NCBI RefSeq assembly: GCF_001591605.1
Contig: NZ_BCVF01000033.1
Coordinates: forward strand, 1-48,798
Direction of reading: 5' to 3'
Length of the DNA stretch: 48,798 nucleotides
Source: Bacillus badius NBRC 15713
GTDB taxonomy: Bacteria; Bacillota; Bacilli; Bacillales; Domibacillaceae
Made by a program: the position numbers and the translations under genes. The notes under the pieces are model-generated. The model saw nothing but the letters and a program-made list of their open reading frames with translations. It was not told the origin of the DNA and did not search any database. Positions within the stretch are counted from its first letter, which is position 1. Every line of letters starts with the position of its first letter. Of the stretch, positions 27,108 through 35,429 are shown one piece after another.

Positions 27108-27141
27108 AAAAAGAAGCCGGCGCTGATCCCGGCTTCTTTTT
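27108..27141 (-). terminator. Terminator of the YfmJ-like reductase gene
   Basis: A 13-bp stem (27108-27120 with 27129-27141) with an 8-nt loop is flanked by A5 and T5, so on the minus strand it ends in T5 just after the 27184 stop. Confidence 0.85.
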
Positions 27142-27183
27142 AGCGGCAGAGCCTGTCCATGAAAAGCAGGGAGGCTTGCTCGT

Positions 27184-28194
27184 TTATTCTTTATGGGAGG
27201 GCTCGTTGATTTTCACGAGCTGTTTGCCGACGTTTTCACCTGTAAATAAATCAAAGAAGGCTTGCAGAATGTTTTCAAAACCTTCCGTGATCGTTTCTTC
27301 ATAAGTCAGCTTTCCTTCTTGCAGCCATTTCGACAAGTGCTGAAAGCCCTCTGGATAGCGCTCGCGGTAATCGCCAACCGTGAATCCTTTGATTAATGCG
27401 CTTGATTTAATTAAATATTGCTGGATGCGGGGACCTTGGTCGTTCTTCTTATTGTAGGAAGAAATGGCGCCGCATTGGACGATCCGTGCAAATTTGTTGA
27501 GCAGGGGGTAAATAGCGTCTGAAATCTCCCCGCCTACATTATCGAAATAAACATCTACACCGTCCGGGCACGCCTCCGCCAGCGCCTTGCTGACGTCTTC
27601 TGTCCGGTAGTTAATCACGGCATCTGCTCCAAGCTGCTGCAGCAGCTGGACCTTTTCATCGGAACCGGCAATGCCTACGACTCTGGCGCCGACAATCGTT
27701 GCAAGTTGAACCACTGTAGAGCCGACAGCCCCGGCTGCTCCAGAAACGACGACTGTTTCGCCTTCCTGCGGCTGCCCAATGTCCATTAGACCGAAGTAAG
27801 CGGTCAGTCCGGTCATGCCAAGAATATGCAGAGAAGTGGTGATCGGGCCGAGAGCTGGATCTATTTTTCTTAACGAGTCGGCGTTGACAGAGGTGTATTC
27901 TCTCCATGGAAGAGAGCCAGTGACGATGTCGCCTTCTTGGAAGCCGTCTGCTTGCGATTGGATGACCTCCGCTATGGCGCCGCCTTCAATCGGTTCATTC
28001 AGCTGGAAGGGTTCGATATAAGACTTGCCCTCGTTCATTCGTCCGCGCATATAGGGGTCTACCGATACATAGAGGAGGCGGGTGATTACTTTTCCCTCCG
28101 ATAATTCGGGGATTGCCGCTTCCTTGATGGAAAAATGTTCATTTGTCGGTGCGCCATCAGGCCGTTTCACTAAAAGAATTTCGCGATTTTTCAT
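27184..28194 (-). CDS. NADPH-dependent alkenal/one oxidoreductase (YfmJ/CurA-like MDR)
   Basis: A 336-aa zinc-free medium-chain reductase of the leukotriene B4 12-hydroxydehydrogenase type. It probably reduces C=C bonds of reactive enones with NADPH. Visible are VSVDPYMRGRM near residue 45, the Rossmann motif SGAAGAVGSTVVQLA, and YFDNVGGE, typical of the family; B. subtilis YfmJ has nearly the same length. Three overlapping ATGs follow AAGGAG; the third (28194) continues the frame, the first gives a 3-codon peptide. Monocistronic. Confidence 0.88.
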   Translation of the reverse strand: MKNREILLVKRPDGAPTNEHFSIKEAAIPELSEGKVITRLLYVSVDPYMRGRMNEGKSYIEPFQLNEPIEGGAIAEVIQSQADGFQEGDIVTGSLPWREYTSVNADSLRKIDPALGPITTSLHILGMTGLTAYFGLMDIGQPQEGETVVVSGAAGAVGSTVVQLATIVGARVVGIAGSDEKVQLLQQLGADAVINYRTEDVSKALAEACPDGVDVYFDNVGGEISDAIYPLLNKFARIVQCGAISSYNKKNDQGPRIQQYLIKSSALIKGFTVGDYRERYPEGFQHLSKWLQEGKLTYEETITEGFENILQAFFDLFTGENVGKQLVKINEPSHKE

Positions 28195-28435
28195 TCATTC
28201 ATTTCTCCTTTTTTGTTTTTCCTTATCCTACCCGTTTGCCGCCAAAGCAAACTTTTTCTGAAAGGGCGAACGCCAAGAAAGAAACGCTAGTCATTTAAGT
28301 ATTAGGTTTTTTTCATCTAGGAGCGGTTATTTTTTATGTATAATGGAAAGTGAAAATTCCCAATGAATGGATGTCTTTTAGAGGCATAAATTGTATTCAA
28401 GGGAGTGCTTTTCTTTGGAAAAAAAGGAGGTGCCG

Positions 28436-29278
28436 ATGATGTCATTGGCATATTTTAATGGAAATATTATCGGAATCGACGACCCTGTTATTCCGATTGA
28501 TGAACGGGGTCACCAGTTTGGTGATGGAGTGTATGAGGTGATTCGTTTCTATCAAGGAAAGCCATTCATGTTGAAGGAGCACCTTGATCGCCTATTTATG
28601 AGCGCCAAAGCGATTAAACTGGAGATTGGCAAAGAGCAGGAGGAACTGGAGGCGCTCATGCTTGAGCTGGCAGGGAAAAGCGGGTTGGCAGACGCGGACC
28701 TTTATGTGCAGGTTACGAGAGGCGTTGCGCCTAGAAACCATTTATTTCCTAAATGCCCGGCTTCCCTCTCCATAACCGTGAAACCGGCCCGCGAGCTGTC
28801 CCATCAGGTGCGCAGTGAAGGAGTTCACATTGTGCTGCTTCCGGACGAGCGCTGGCAAAATTGTTATATTAAATCCTTAAATTTATTGCCAAATGTCCTG
28901 GCGAAGCAGGAAGCTTTTGAACAAGGCTGCTTTGAGTCCGTACTTGTGCGGGATGGAATGATTACGGAAGGGTCAAGCACGAATGTATTTATTGTTAAAG
29001 AAGGCAAAGTGCAAACAAGGCCGTTATCCAGGTATATTTTAGCCGGGATCACCCGCTTAGCTGTCAAGGAAATCACTGGAGAGCAGGGGATTCCTTTCAT
29101 AGAACGGGCTTTCAGACCAGAAGAGCTCCTTGAAGCCGATGAAGTGTTTCTGACAAGCACGACATCAGAGGTCCTTGCTGTTACGGCTGCTGATGGCCGC
29201 CAGATTGGCGACGGGCAGCCGGGACCTGTGACCAGACGTCTGTATGAATGCTTCCAGCAAAAAATAAAAGCGATGTAA
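28436..29278 (+). CDS. dat: D-amino-acid (D-alanine) aminotransferase
   Basis: A class-IV PLP aminotransferase of 280 aa. QFGDGVYEV, VQVTRGVAPRNHLFP and the RW-x2-C-x-IKSLNLL block match Bacillus D-AAT, with the PLP-binding Lys146 in IKSLNLL. It interconverts D-alanine and D-glutamate with their 2-oxo acids, supplying cell-wall precursors. The ATG at 28436 (or 28439) follows AAGGAGG. TATAAT at 28339-28344 is a likely -10, but I see no good -35. IlvE is less likely given the RGVAPR and IKSLNLL motifs. Confidence 0.88.
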   Translation: MMSLAYFNGNIIGIDDPVIPIDERGHQFGDGVYEVIRFYQGKPFMLKEHLDRLFMSAKAIKLEIGKEQEELEALMLELAGKSGLADADLYVQVTRGVAPRNHLFPKCPASLSITVKPARELSHQVRSEGVHIVLLPDERWQNCYIKSLNLLPNVLAKQEAFEQGCFESVLVRDGMITEGSSTNVFIVKEGKVQTRPLSRYILAGITRLAVKEITGEQGIPFIERAFRPEELLEADEVFLTSTTSEVLAVTAADGRQIGDGQPGPVTRRLYECFQQKIKAM

Positions 29279-29288
29279 CACAAAACCA

Positions 29289-29321
29289 GCTTTCCCGGTC
29301 TCTTTATGAGGCAGGGAAAGC
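29289..29321. terminator. Probable terminator after dat
   Basis: GCTTTCCC pairs with GGGAAAGC across a 17-nt loop, between the convergent genes at 29278 and 29333; T-rich sequence follows. Moderate support. Confidence 0.55.
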
Positions 29322-29332
29322 CGGCTTCTTTA

Positions 29333-29806
29333 TTAAGACAGGCGGTGAAAGCCTTCTTCGTCTAAGTATTGAATTGCTTCTCCATAGGAGTTAAAAGTAC
29401 CGTCTAAATTTAATCCGGCATACACATTCCACATATCTTCCTCTTCAACAAGCAGGAGTGTCTGATTGTCTCTGTTGATCCAAGTTTCTTCGTAAGCTTC
29501 TCCAGCAATGGCTTCTTCTGCGATCGTTTTGGGAGAAAGCGATTGAATCGATTCATCAATGATTTGGCGCAGGTCTTCAGCGGAAAATTCCCGGATGTTT
29601 ACCATGCCTTTTTTATCTTTCTGATAGCCGGCTAATTCCCCGGCATAAACAAAACCGTTTCCATTAGGATGCAGGTGGTAAACGATGTTCTTTTTCTCAG
29701 TAACACTATCGGGAAATTGAAAGTTGATTCTTCCGAGCGATACGTCGTTCCTTTTTAGCTGAGGAAAAGATTCGATGACCGCCAATTTTTCATTAAAGTT
29801 CAGCAT
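29333..29806 (-). CDS. Hypothetical protein
   Basis: A 157-aa soluble acidic protein with no signal peptide or membrane segment. I recognise no family. The middle (VYHLHPNGNGFVYAGEL) and the end (YGEAIQYLDEEGFHRL) look like ordered elements. The ATG follows GGAGG at about 4 nt. It seems to be a real gene from its codon pattern and RBS. Confidence 0.7.
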   Translation of the reverse strand: MLNFNEKLAVIESFPQLKRNDVSLGRINFQFPDSVTEKKNIVYHLHPNGNGFVYAGELAGYQKDKKGMVNIREFSAEDLRQIIDESIQSLSPKTIAEEAIAGEAYEETWINRDNQTLLLVEEEDMWNVYAGLNLDGTFNSYGEAIQYLDEEGFHRLS

Positions 29807-29982
29807 AATGCCTCCAAAGTTTAAAGATAGAATAAGTTTTCATTATAGCATAACCCATCCCGGGGGCTTTCATAAATTCAGGGACTTTAGTAATTACTTT
29901 TCAGCTTTTCTCTGGTAAAATGAAAGAAAAATGTAACATTTCGACAAAAAGCTACCTATTTTTCATAGAGGGAGAAACGCTC

Positions 29983-31728
29983 ATGAATGTATCGAGCCAG
30001 AACAGCACTGAAGAAAAACTGAATGCCATTTCCAAAAAAGCAGCGTTTGCCGGTTTAGTCAGTGCTATGTCTCCATTGAATATCAGTATATTGGATGCTT
30101 TGCCCATCCATATTTTTTTAGAAGACAGGCAGGGGCGAACGCTTTTTGCCAATAAGCTGGCCTGCGAAACAAACGGAAAAGAACTCCATGAGCTGATTGG
30201 CAAAACTGTATTTGACTTTTTCTCCCCCTCTGTCGCCGAGAAAATCCGCCAGCATGACCTTAAGACGTGGGAATCCAAGCGAATGGGGATAAAGGAAGCC
30301 GTCGTGGATTTTAACGGAAAGCCTACTCCCATGCTTACAGGCACGACCATTATTGAAGATCATGCGGCAGGAGAAGAGTATTTGCTCGGCTTTTCATTAG
30401 ATATCAGCGAGCGGGTTGAAGCAGAAGAGAAGCTGCAGAAGCTGGCCTATTATGACCCGCTTACGGGCTTGCCGAATCGCCGTTACATGGAGCATTATGG
30501 CAGCAGTTATTTAATGGCCGGCCCTGAAGAATGTTCAGCCGTGCTTGTCTTTGACCTCGACTTTTTTAAGAAAATTAATGACAGCCTTGGCTATGAAGCG
30601 GGTGATTTGCTTCTGAAAGAAACAGCCCGCCGGTTGCGAACGCTCGAGACAGCGGATGTTTTAACCGCCCGGATCAGCGGCGACCGCTTTGCTCTGCTCG
30701 CATCCCGGGCAAGCTGTGCAAACGAGATTTCAGCGCTTTGCGAAAAGGTACTGGAACTATTCCAGCAGCCGTTTCTTGTGCTGGACAGGAAAGTGCCGAT
30801 ATCAGCCAGTATTGGTGTTAGCATGTACCCGCACGATGGGGAAAGTCTCTACTCTCTGTTAATCCATGCCGGTTTGGCGGTTAATGTTTTAAAAAGTAAA
30901 GGAAAGAACGGGTATCAATTCTTTACTGCGTCCATGAAAGAGTTGGCTGAACGGCGTCTGGAAAAGGAGATTTCACTCTCACAAGGGCTGGAAAAGGGAG
31001 AATTTATCCTGTATTATCAGCCCAAAATAAATATAGATACGAAAGAAATATACGGCATGGAGGCATTGGTTCGCTGGAACAGAAGCAATAGTTTAATCCC
31101 TCCAGGGGAATTTATTGAATTAGCTGAAGAAACGGGATTGATCGTTCCATTAGGAGAATGGGTGCTGCGGGAAGCATGCCGCCAATGCAAAGAGTGGCGC
31201 GAACTGGGATACACGCAGTTGAAAGTAAGCGTGAACGTTTCAGCGGTGCAATTTCAGAAACAAGACTTTGCGGAGCTCACGGCCCGTGTTTTAGAAGAGA
31301 CGGGTTTAGAGCCGTCGGCGCTTGAGTTAGAGTTAACTGAGAGTACGATTATGGATAAGCCAAAGGAAGCGGCCGTGATTCTTTTGCGTCTGCAACAGCT
31401 GGGGGTCTCTATTTCGATTGATGATTTCGGAACCGGCTTTTCTTCATTCAGCTATTTAAAGCAGTTTCCGATGAATGTGCTGAAAATCGACCGATCCTTT
31501 ATTCAAAACATTGCAGAAGAAGGGGCTGATCAAGCAATCGCTAAAGCGATGATCAGCCTTGCCCACAATTTGGGGCTTATGATTGTAGCTGAAGGGGTAG
31601 AAACAGAAGAGCAGCTGGGGATTTTAGAAGAAGCGGGCTGTGATGCTGCACAAGGCTATTTCATCAGCCGGCCGCTGACTGCGGGCGCTTTTTTAGATTA
31701 TCTAAAAAGCAGACATTTAAACGGATAA
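29983..31728 (+). CDS. PAS-GGDEF-EAL protein, probable c-di-GMP phosphodiesterase
   Basis: A 581-aa protein with no membrane segments: PAS domain (about 35-145), GGDEF (about 155-315) and EAL (about 330-578). The GGDEF site is degenerate (ISGDRF, 231-236), so cyclase activity is unlikely. The EAL domain keeps its catalytic set: EALVRW (Glu360), Asn in SVNVS, LTEST, DDFGTG (480-485), Lys501, Glu537 and Gln557 in AAQGYF. It should degrade c-di-GMP, possibly with GTP binding at the GGDEF site as an activator. I start at ATG 29983, 8 nt after GAGGGAG, rather than 21 codons upstream. It is followed 28 nt later by an SGNH hydrolase gene. Confidence 0.92.
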   Translation: MNVSSQNSTEEKLNAISKKAAFAGLVSAMSPLNISILDALPIHIFLEDRQGRTLFANKLACETNGKELHELIGKTVFDFFSPSVAEKIRQHDLKTWESKRMGIKEAVVDFNGKPTPMLTGTTIIEDHAAGEEYLLGFSLDISERVEAEEKLQKLAYYDPLTGLPNRRYMEHYGSSYLMAGPEECSAVLVFDLDFFKKINDSLGYEAGDLLLKETARRLRTLETADVLTARISGDRFALLASRASCANEISALCEKVLELFQQPFLVLDRKVPISASIGVSMYPHDGESLYSLLIHAGLAVNVLKSKGKNGYQFFTASMKELAERRLEKEISLSQGLEKGEFILYYQPKINIDTKEIYGMEALVRWNRSNSLIPPGEFIELAEETGLIVPLGEWVLREACRQCKEWRELGYTQLKVSVNVSAVQFQKQDFAELTARVLEETGLEPSALELELTESTIMDKPKEAAVILLRLQQLGVSISIDDFGTGFSSFSYLKQFPMNVLKIDRSFIQNIAEEGADQAIAKAMISLAHNLGLMIVAEGVETEEQLGILEEAGCDAAQGYFISRPLTAGAFLDYLKSRHLNG

Positions 31729-31756
31729 CATTTGGAAAAGAGGGAGGCAGGCCTAG

Positions 31757-32668
31757 ATGAGGAAAAAACTTTTCTTAAGCATCGCAGCTGTTTTTTTAAT
31801 GGCAGCTTCTTTGCTGCCGTTGAACACCGAGGCGGCTGGCATTCATTATGTGGCTATCGGCGACTCGCTGGCTGCCGGCCAAACCCCTTACAAGGAAATT
31901 GGCGCCAGCTATACCGACCTGATCGCTTTCGCTTTGCAGCAGAAAGGGCAGCTGCAAAGCTTCTCCAAACAACTGGCGTTTCCTGGCTACTCGACCGGTC
32001 AAGTGATTGATCAGCTTGACAAGAAGGAAGCACAGGCACTGATTCGAAAAGCGGATTTGATTACGATTTCTGCCGGCGCGAATGATATGCTGCCGCTGAT
32101 TCAAAATGATTCAGTCCGCGGGATGCTAAGCTATGAGGCTATTCCTGTCGCTTTCGCACTTAACGGGATGCGTAAAAATTACATCAAACTATTTAAGGAA
32201 ATTCGGCAATTGAACCGGCACGCAGAAATTTATGCCATGGGGTATTATTTTCCTTATCCTCATGCAAAAGAAGAACAGAAGCGTTCTGTCGCCGATCAGC
32301 TTGCTGTGTTAAATAAAATTATTGAGCAGGAGGCGGCAAGGACCGGCGCTCACTTTGTGCCGGTTGCTCATCGTTTTGGCAACAATGCCGATTCGCTGGT
32401 TCCCAATCCGGCGGACGTGCATCCGGCACCCGGCGGCTACTTGGAAATGGCCAACAGCTTTATTCAGGCCTACGCGCCTGGCAGTCCAATGATTCCGACA
32501 AGCGTCTTGTCTCAGCTGCCGGCTCCTGTGCCTTTTGCCAAGCTGCAAAAAAGCCAGTCTTCCCATGAAGCAAGGGAGGAAAAACCTAAGAAAGAAAAGC
32601 CGCGGAAGCCGCAGAAAAAAACGGCTTTACAAGAGGGAAAACGCTGTAAAGTCAGCGCATATATGTAA
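31757..32668 (+). CDS. Secreted SGNH-family hydrolase (lipase/esterase)
   Basis: A 303-aa protein with a Sec signal peptide (cleavage near TEA-A, residue 26). SGNH blocks are clear: IGDSLAAG (nucleophile Ser37), SAGAND (Asn109) and a C-terminal DVHP (Asp220, His222). It probably hydrolyses ester bonds outside the cell; the substrate is unknown. The C-terminal 40 residues form a Lys/Pro/Glu-rich basic tail that may bind the cell wall. Lying 28 nt behind the EAL gene without a terminator between them, it is probably cotranscribed. Confidence 0.88.
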   Translation: MRKKLFLSIAAVFLMAASLLPLNTEAAGIHYVAIGDSLAAGQTPYKEIGASYTDLIAFALQQKGQLQSFSKQLAFPGYSTGQVIDQLDKKEAQALIRKADLITISAGANDMLPLIQNDSVRGMLSYEAIPVAFALNGMRKNYIKLFKEIRQLNRHAEIYAMGYYFPYPHAKEEQKRSVADQLAVLNKIIEQEAARTGAHFVPVAHRFGNNADSLVPNPADVHPAPGGYLEMANSFIQAYAPGSPMIPTSVLSQLPAPVPFAKLQKSQSSHEAREEKPKKEKPRKPQKKTALQEGKRCKVSAYM

Positions 32669-32695
32669 ATGGAGCATAGCTTTCGACAAAAGAAA

Positions 32696-32764
32696 GGCCG
32701 TCTAATAAGTCTCTAAAATAAAAACAGGCGGGGAAAAATGATTCATTTTTCCCCGCCTGTTTTT
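32696..32764 (+). repeat. Terminator hairpin, copy 2 of the dispersed repeat
   Basis: A perfect 20-bp stem (32720-32739 with 32745-32764), the same unit as 2286-2353 including the TCTCTAAAATAAAAACAGGC flank. One stem position is G-C here and A-T in copy 1. It ends the SGNH gene. Confidence 0.85.
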
Positions 32765-32817
32765 AATTGATAAGGATCTTTCCTGGAAGGAGCTTGCCGG
32801 CCAAGTTCCGAAGAAAG

Positions 32818-32833
32818 GCTGAATCTATTCAGC
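32818..32833. promoter_or_regulatory. Palindrome, candidate activator site upstream of the sigma-54 promoter
   Basis: GCTGAAT-CT-ATTCAGC, 7+7 bp with a 2-bp centre, ends 55 bp before the -24 element at 32889. Position and symmetry suit an enhancer-binding protein; identity is inference. Confidence 0.4.
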
Positions 32834-32888
32834 GCTGCATAAGAACAGACGATAATTAAACAATCATCCCCCTGCATCAGTTTGTTAT

Positions 32889-32904
32889 TGGCATAGCACT
32901 TGCA
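32889..32904 (+). promoter_or_regulatory. Sigma-54 (SigL) promoter of the carbon-nitrogen hydrolase gene
   Basis: TGGCAT at 32889-32894, 5 bp, then TTGCA at 32900-32904. The GG and GC dinucleotides are exactly 12 bp apart, matching consensus TGGCAC-N5-TTGCA. Start expected near 32915, about 60 nt before the gene. Confidence 0.8.
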
Positions 32905-32974
32905 TTTGTGAACTAACTGGTCCTATGCCGGCCTGTTGCTAAACAGACAAGCTATACATACAGAAAGGGAGAGA

Positions 32975-33850
32975 ATGATGGGAAAAGGAAAAATGAATAT
33001 CGCGCTGATTCAGCATCAATGTGGAGAGAGCCATGAACAAAATATCCAGACGGCTGAAAAAATGATTACAGAAGCGGCCCAGCAGGGAGCCAAAATTATT
33101 TGTACACAAGAACTTTTTGCCGGGCAGTATTTCCCGCAGACAATCGATGTGAATAAATATGAGTGGGCTGAACCAATTCCCGGACCGATTTGCAACCGGA
33201 TGCAAAGCCTGTCAGAAGAGCTTGGTGTCGTTATTATTGTTTCGCTTTATGAGTATGTCCGTGACGGCTTATATTTCAATACGGTCGTTGTCTATGAAGA
33301 GGGGGAATATTTAGGGAAGTATCGCAAGCACCATATTCCCGAAGGCCCCCAGTATATTGAAAAGTATTATTTCACTGAAGGAGATACTGGATATCCGGTA
33401 TTTAAAACAAAGTATGGAACGATTGGCGTGTTAATTTGCTGGGATGAATGGTTCCCGGAGCCGTCCCGAATTCTTGCTCTAAAAGGGGCAGACGTCGTAT
33501 TTTATCCTTCAGCCATCGGTTCAGAGCCGGATAATCCGGGGCTTGATACATCGCAAACATGGATGGATGCGATCCGGGCTCATGGCATTCATAATAATAT
33601 GTTTATTGCCGCAGTGAACCGGGTAGGGCGTGAGGACAGCAACGAAGGCCATATGACATTTTATGGCCGCAGCTTTATCAGCAATCCGTGGGGAACTGTT
33701 ATTAAAGAAGCAGAAACAAAAGAAAATGAAATTATTATGGCCGAAATTGATCTTTCAGAGGTCACGCATGCCCGCAACGTGTTGCAGTTTCATAGAGACC
33801 GCCGTCCTGACAGCTATGGAGAATTGCTCAAGCGTGTAATAGAAGAATAA
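32975..33850 (+). CDS. Carbon-nitrogen hydrolase, AguB (N-carbamoylputrescine amidase)-like
   Basis: A 291-aa nitrilase-superfamily amidase. The catalytic triad is Glu46 (TQELF), Lys118 (YRKHH) and Cys155 (LICWDEWFPE). The segments EKYYFTEGDTGY and FYPSAIGSEPDNPGLD are characteristic of AguB, which splits N-carbamoylputrescine to putrescine, CO2 and ammonia; a related carbamoyl or acyl amide is also possible. No agmatine deiminase gene is nearby. ATG 32975 or 32978 follows GGGAG. It has its own sigma-54 promoter and terminator, and the next unit (PuuP-like permease and amidohydrolase) has the same promoter type, so the three genes likely share a regulon and pathway. Confidence 0.85.
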   Translation: MMGKGKMNIALIQHQCGESHEQNIQTAEKMITEAAQQGAKIICTQELFAGQYFPQTIDVNKYEWAEPIPGPICNRMQSLSEELGVVIIVSLYEYVRDGLYFNTVVVYEEGEYLGKYRKHHIPEGPQYIEKYYFTEGDTGYPVFKTKYGTIGVLICWDEWFPEPSRILALKGADVVFYPSAIGSEPDNPGLDTSQTWMDAIRAHGIHNNMFIAAVNRVGREDSNEGHMTFYGRSFISNPWGTVIKEAETKENEIIMAEIDLSEVTHARNVLQFHRDRRPDSYGELLKRVIEE

Positions 33851-33860
33851 ATGGAGTTTC

Positions 33861-33894
33861 ATAGCCGTTAAACGAATGTTTAACGGCTATTTTT
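33861..33894 (+). terminator. Terminator of the carbon-nitrogen hydrolase gene
   Basis: A perfect 13-bp stem (33861-33873 with 33878-33890), GAAT loop, then TTTT. It separates the two sigma-54 units. Confidence 0.9.
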
Positions 33895-33963
33895 ATGCAT
33901 AACTCTGCATGGATAAAACAAGATTCTGTTTTTATGCACATTGGAATAAAATATGCTGATCAG
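33891..33963. promoter_or_regulatory. Repeats upstream of the second sigma-54 promoter
   Basis: TTTTATGCA occurs at 33891-33899 and 33930-33938, 39 bp apart (close to four helical turns), and the palindrome CTGATCAG lies at 33956-33963. They are 57-129 bp upstream of the -24 element, where enhancer-binding proteins usually act. The first copy overlaps the preceding terminator T tract. Weak evidence. Confidence 0.3.
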
Positions 33964-34019
33964 AATAATTTTTTTGTCGAAAGCAGATGAATAGACTGTC
34001 TTTTTGAATAATTTATAAT

Positions 34020-34035
34020 TGGCATAATATTTGCA
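34020..34035 (+). promoter_or_regulatory. Sigma-54 (SigL) promoter of the permease-amidohydrolase operon
   Basis: TGGCAT at 34020-34025, 5 bp, then TTGCA at 34031-34035, with the same spacing and -24 sequence as at 32889. Start expected near 34046, giving a short leader to the gene at 34068. Confidence 0.82.
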
Positions 34036-34067
34036 ATAATTAACCAAACGGGTTAAGGGGGTTTGTT

Positions 34068-35402
34068 ATGTCACAGGCAAAAGAAATGAACAGGTCGCTG
34101 CGGCTGATCCATGTTGTGTTATTCGGTTTTTCATTTATGGCTCTTGCCACGGTTTTTAGCACGTATGGAATTGCTGCAGAATTATCCCACGGAATGGTGC
34201 CGGGCGCTTATTTAGTAGCTTTAATTGTGATGCTGTTTACAGCTTACAGCTATGGGCAAATGTCAAAATCTATTCCATCTGCCGGCTCCGCCTATGCTTA
34301 CACGCAAAAGGCGATTAATCCATATGTCGGCTTTCTTGTCGGCTGGGCCATTTTAATGGATTATCTCTTCATTCCTATGGTAAATTATTTACTATTCGGA
34401 ATTTTCTTTTCAGCAGCGTTTCCGGCGGTGCCAAACTACGTATGGGTGTTGGGGATGCTGATCGTAGTGACCGTGATTAATGTGAAGGGCGTCAAACTGG
34501 CAACCAAAGCGAACGCCTTTATTACCATTTTTGCTGTTGCATTTATTCTTCTTTTCATTGGGCTATCCATTAAAGAAATTCTTGGCGGCGCAGGAACAGG
34601 TACGCTTTTATCATTGAAGCCGTTTTATAACCCTGAGGAGCCGGCATCCTTTATCATTGCAGGCGCGGCGCTGTTATGCTTTTCATTTCTCGGTTTTGAT
34701 TCAGCTACAGCTTTTGCGGAAGAAACTGTTCAGCCAGAGAAAACAATTCCGCGTGCCGTGTTTATTATCACCTTGGTAGGGGGCGCGATCTTTATTACGG
34801 TGTCGTATTTTGCCCAAAATATTTGGCCGGATTACAGCACATTTGCTAATCCTGATTCGGCTGCTCATGAAATTATTACCTTTGTCGGCGGCAAAACGTT
34901 CTCTTCTGCTTTTCTGGCTGTCTATGCTGTGACAGCATTTGGTTCTGCCATGTCTTCACAGGCAAGTGCCTCGCGCGTGCTGTATGCAATGGGACGCGAT
35001 GGCCAGCTTCCTAGCCAGTTTTTTGGCTCATTGCATCCAAAATATAACACCCCTGTGAACAACATCCTGCTAATCAGCGCTATTTCGCTGCTGGCGTTAT
35101 TTTTAAGCTTGTCGCTTGTTGCTTCGTTTATTAATTTTGGCGCCTTTCTAGCCTTTACGAGCGTCAATATCGCCGTTATTGCTTATTACTATGTCCGAAA
35201 AAAGCAGCGCTCTGTGAAAGGAACCATTCTTTATTTAATCATTCCGTCTATTGGCGCCCTTCTTGATGTCTGGCTGCTTGTTAATCTGGATGTCCATTCC
35301 AAAGTATTAGGCGGCATTTGGTTTGCTGTCGGCTTTGTGTATATGCTCGTTTTAACGAAAGGATTTAGACAAAAGCCTCCTGTCATGGATTTATCAGCTT
35401 AG
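34068..35402 (+). CDS. APC-family amine/amino-acid permease (PuuP-like)
   Basis: A 444-aa integral membrane protein with about 12 membrane segments and the APC pattern (SAGSAYAYTQKAINPYVGF, FLGFDSATAFAEE, RVLYAMGRDGQLP). Sequence character and the neighbouring AguB-like amidase suggest a putrescine or related amine importer like E. coli PuuP, but amino acids are possible. It is the first gene of a two-gene operon behind a sigma-54 promoter, 27 nt before the amidohydrolase. The RBS is AAGGGGG. Confidence 0.85.
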   Translation: MSQAKEMNRSLRLIHVVLFGFSFMALATVFSTYGIAAELSHGMVPGAYLVALIVMLFTAYSYGQMSKSIPSAGSAYAYTQKAINPYVGFLVGWAILMDYLFIPMVNYLLFGIFFSAAFPAVPNYVWVLGMLIVVTVINVKGVKLATKANAFITIFAVAFILLFIGLSIKEILGGAGTGTLLSLKPFYNPEEPASFIIAGAALLCFSFLGFDSATAFAEETVQPEKTIPRAVFIITLVGGAIFITVSYFAQNIWPDYSTFANPDSAAHEIITFVGGKTFSSAFLAVYAVTAFGSAMSSQASASRVLYAMGRDGQLPSQFFGSLHPKYNTPVNNILLISAISLLALFLSLSLVASFINFGAFLAFTSVNIAVIAYYYVRKKQRSVKGTILYLIIPSIGALLDVWLLVNLDVHSKVLGGIWFAVGFVYMLVLTKGFRQKPPVMDLSA

Positions 35403-35429
35403 TATTAAAAAAACAAAGGAGAATGATAC

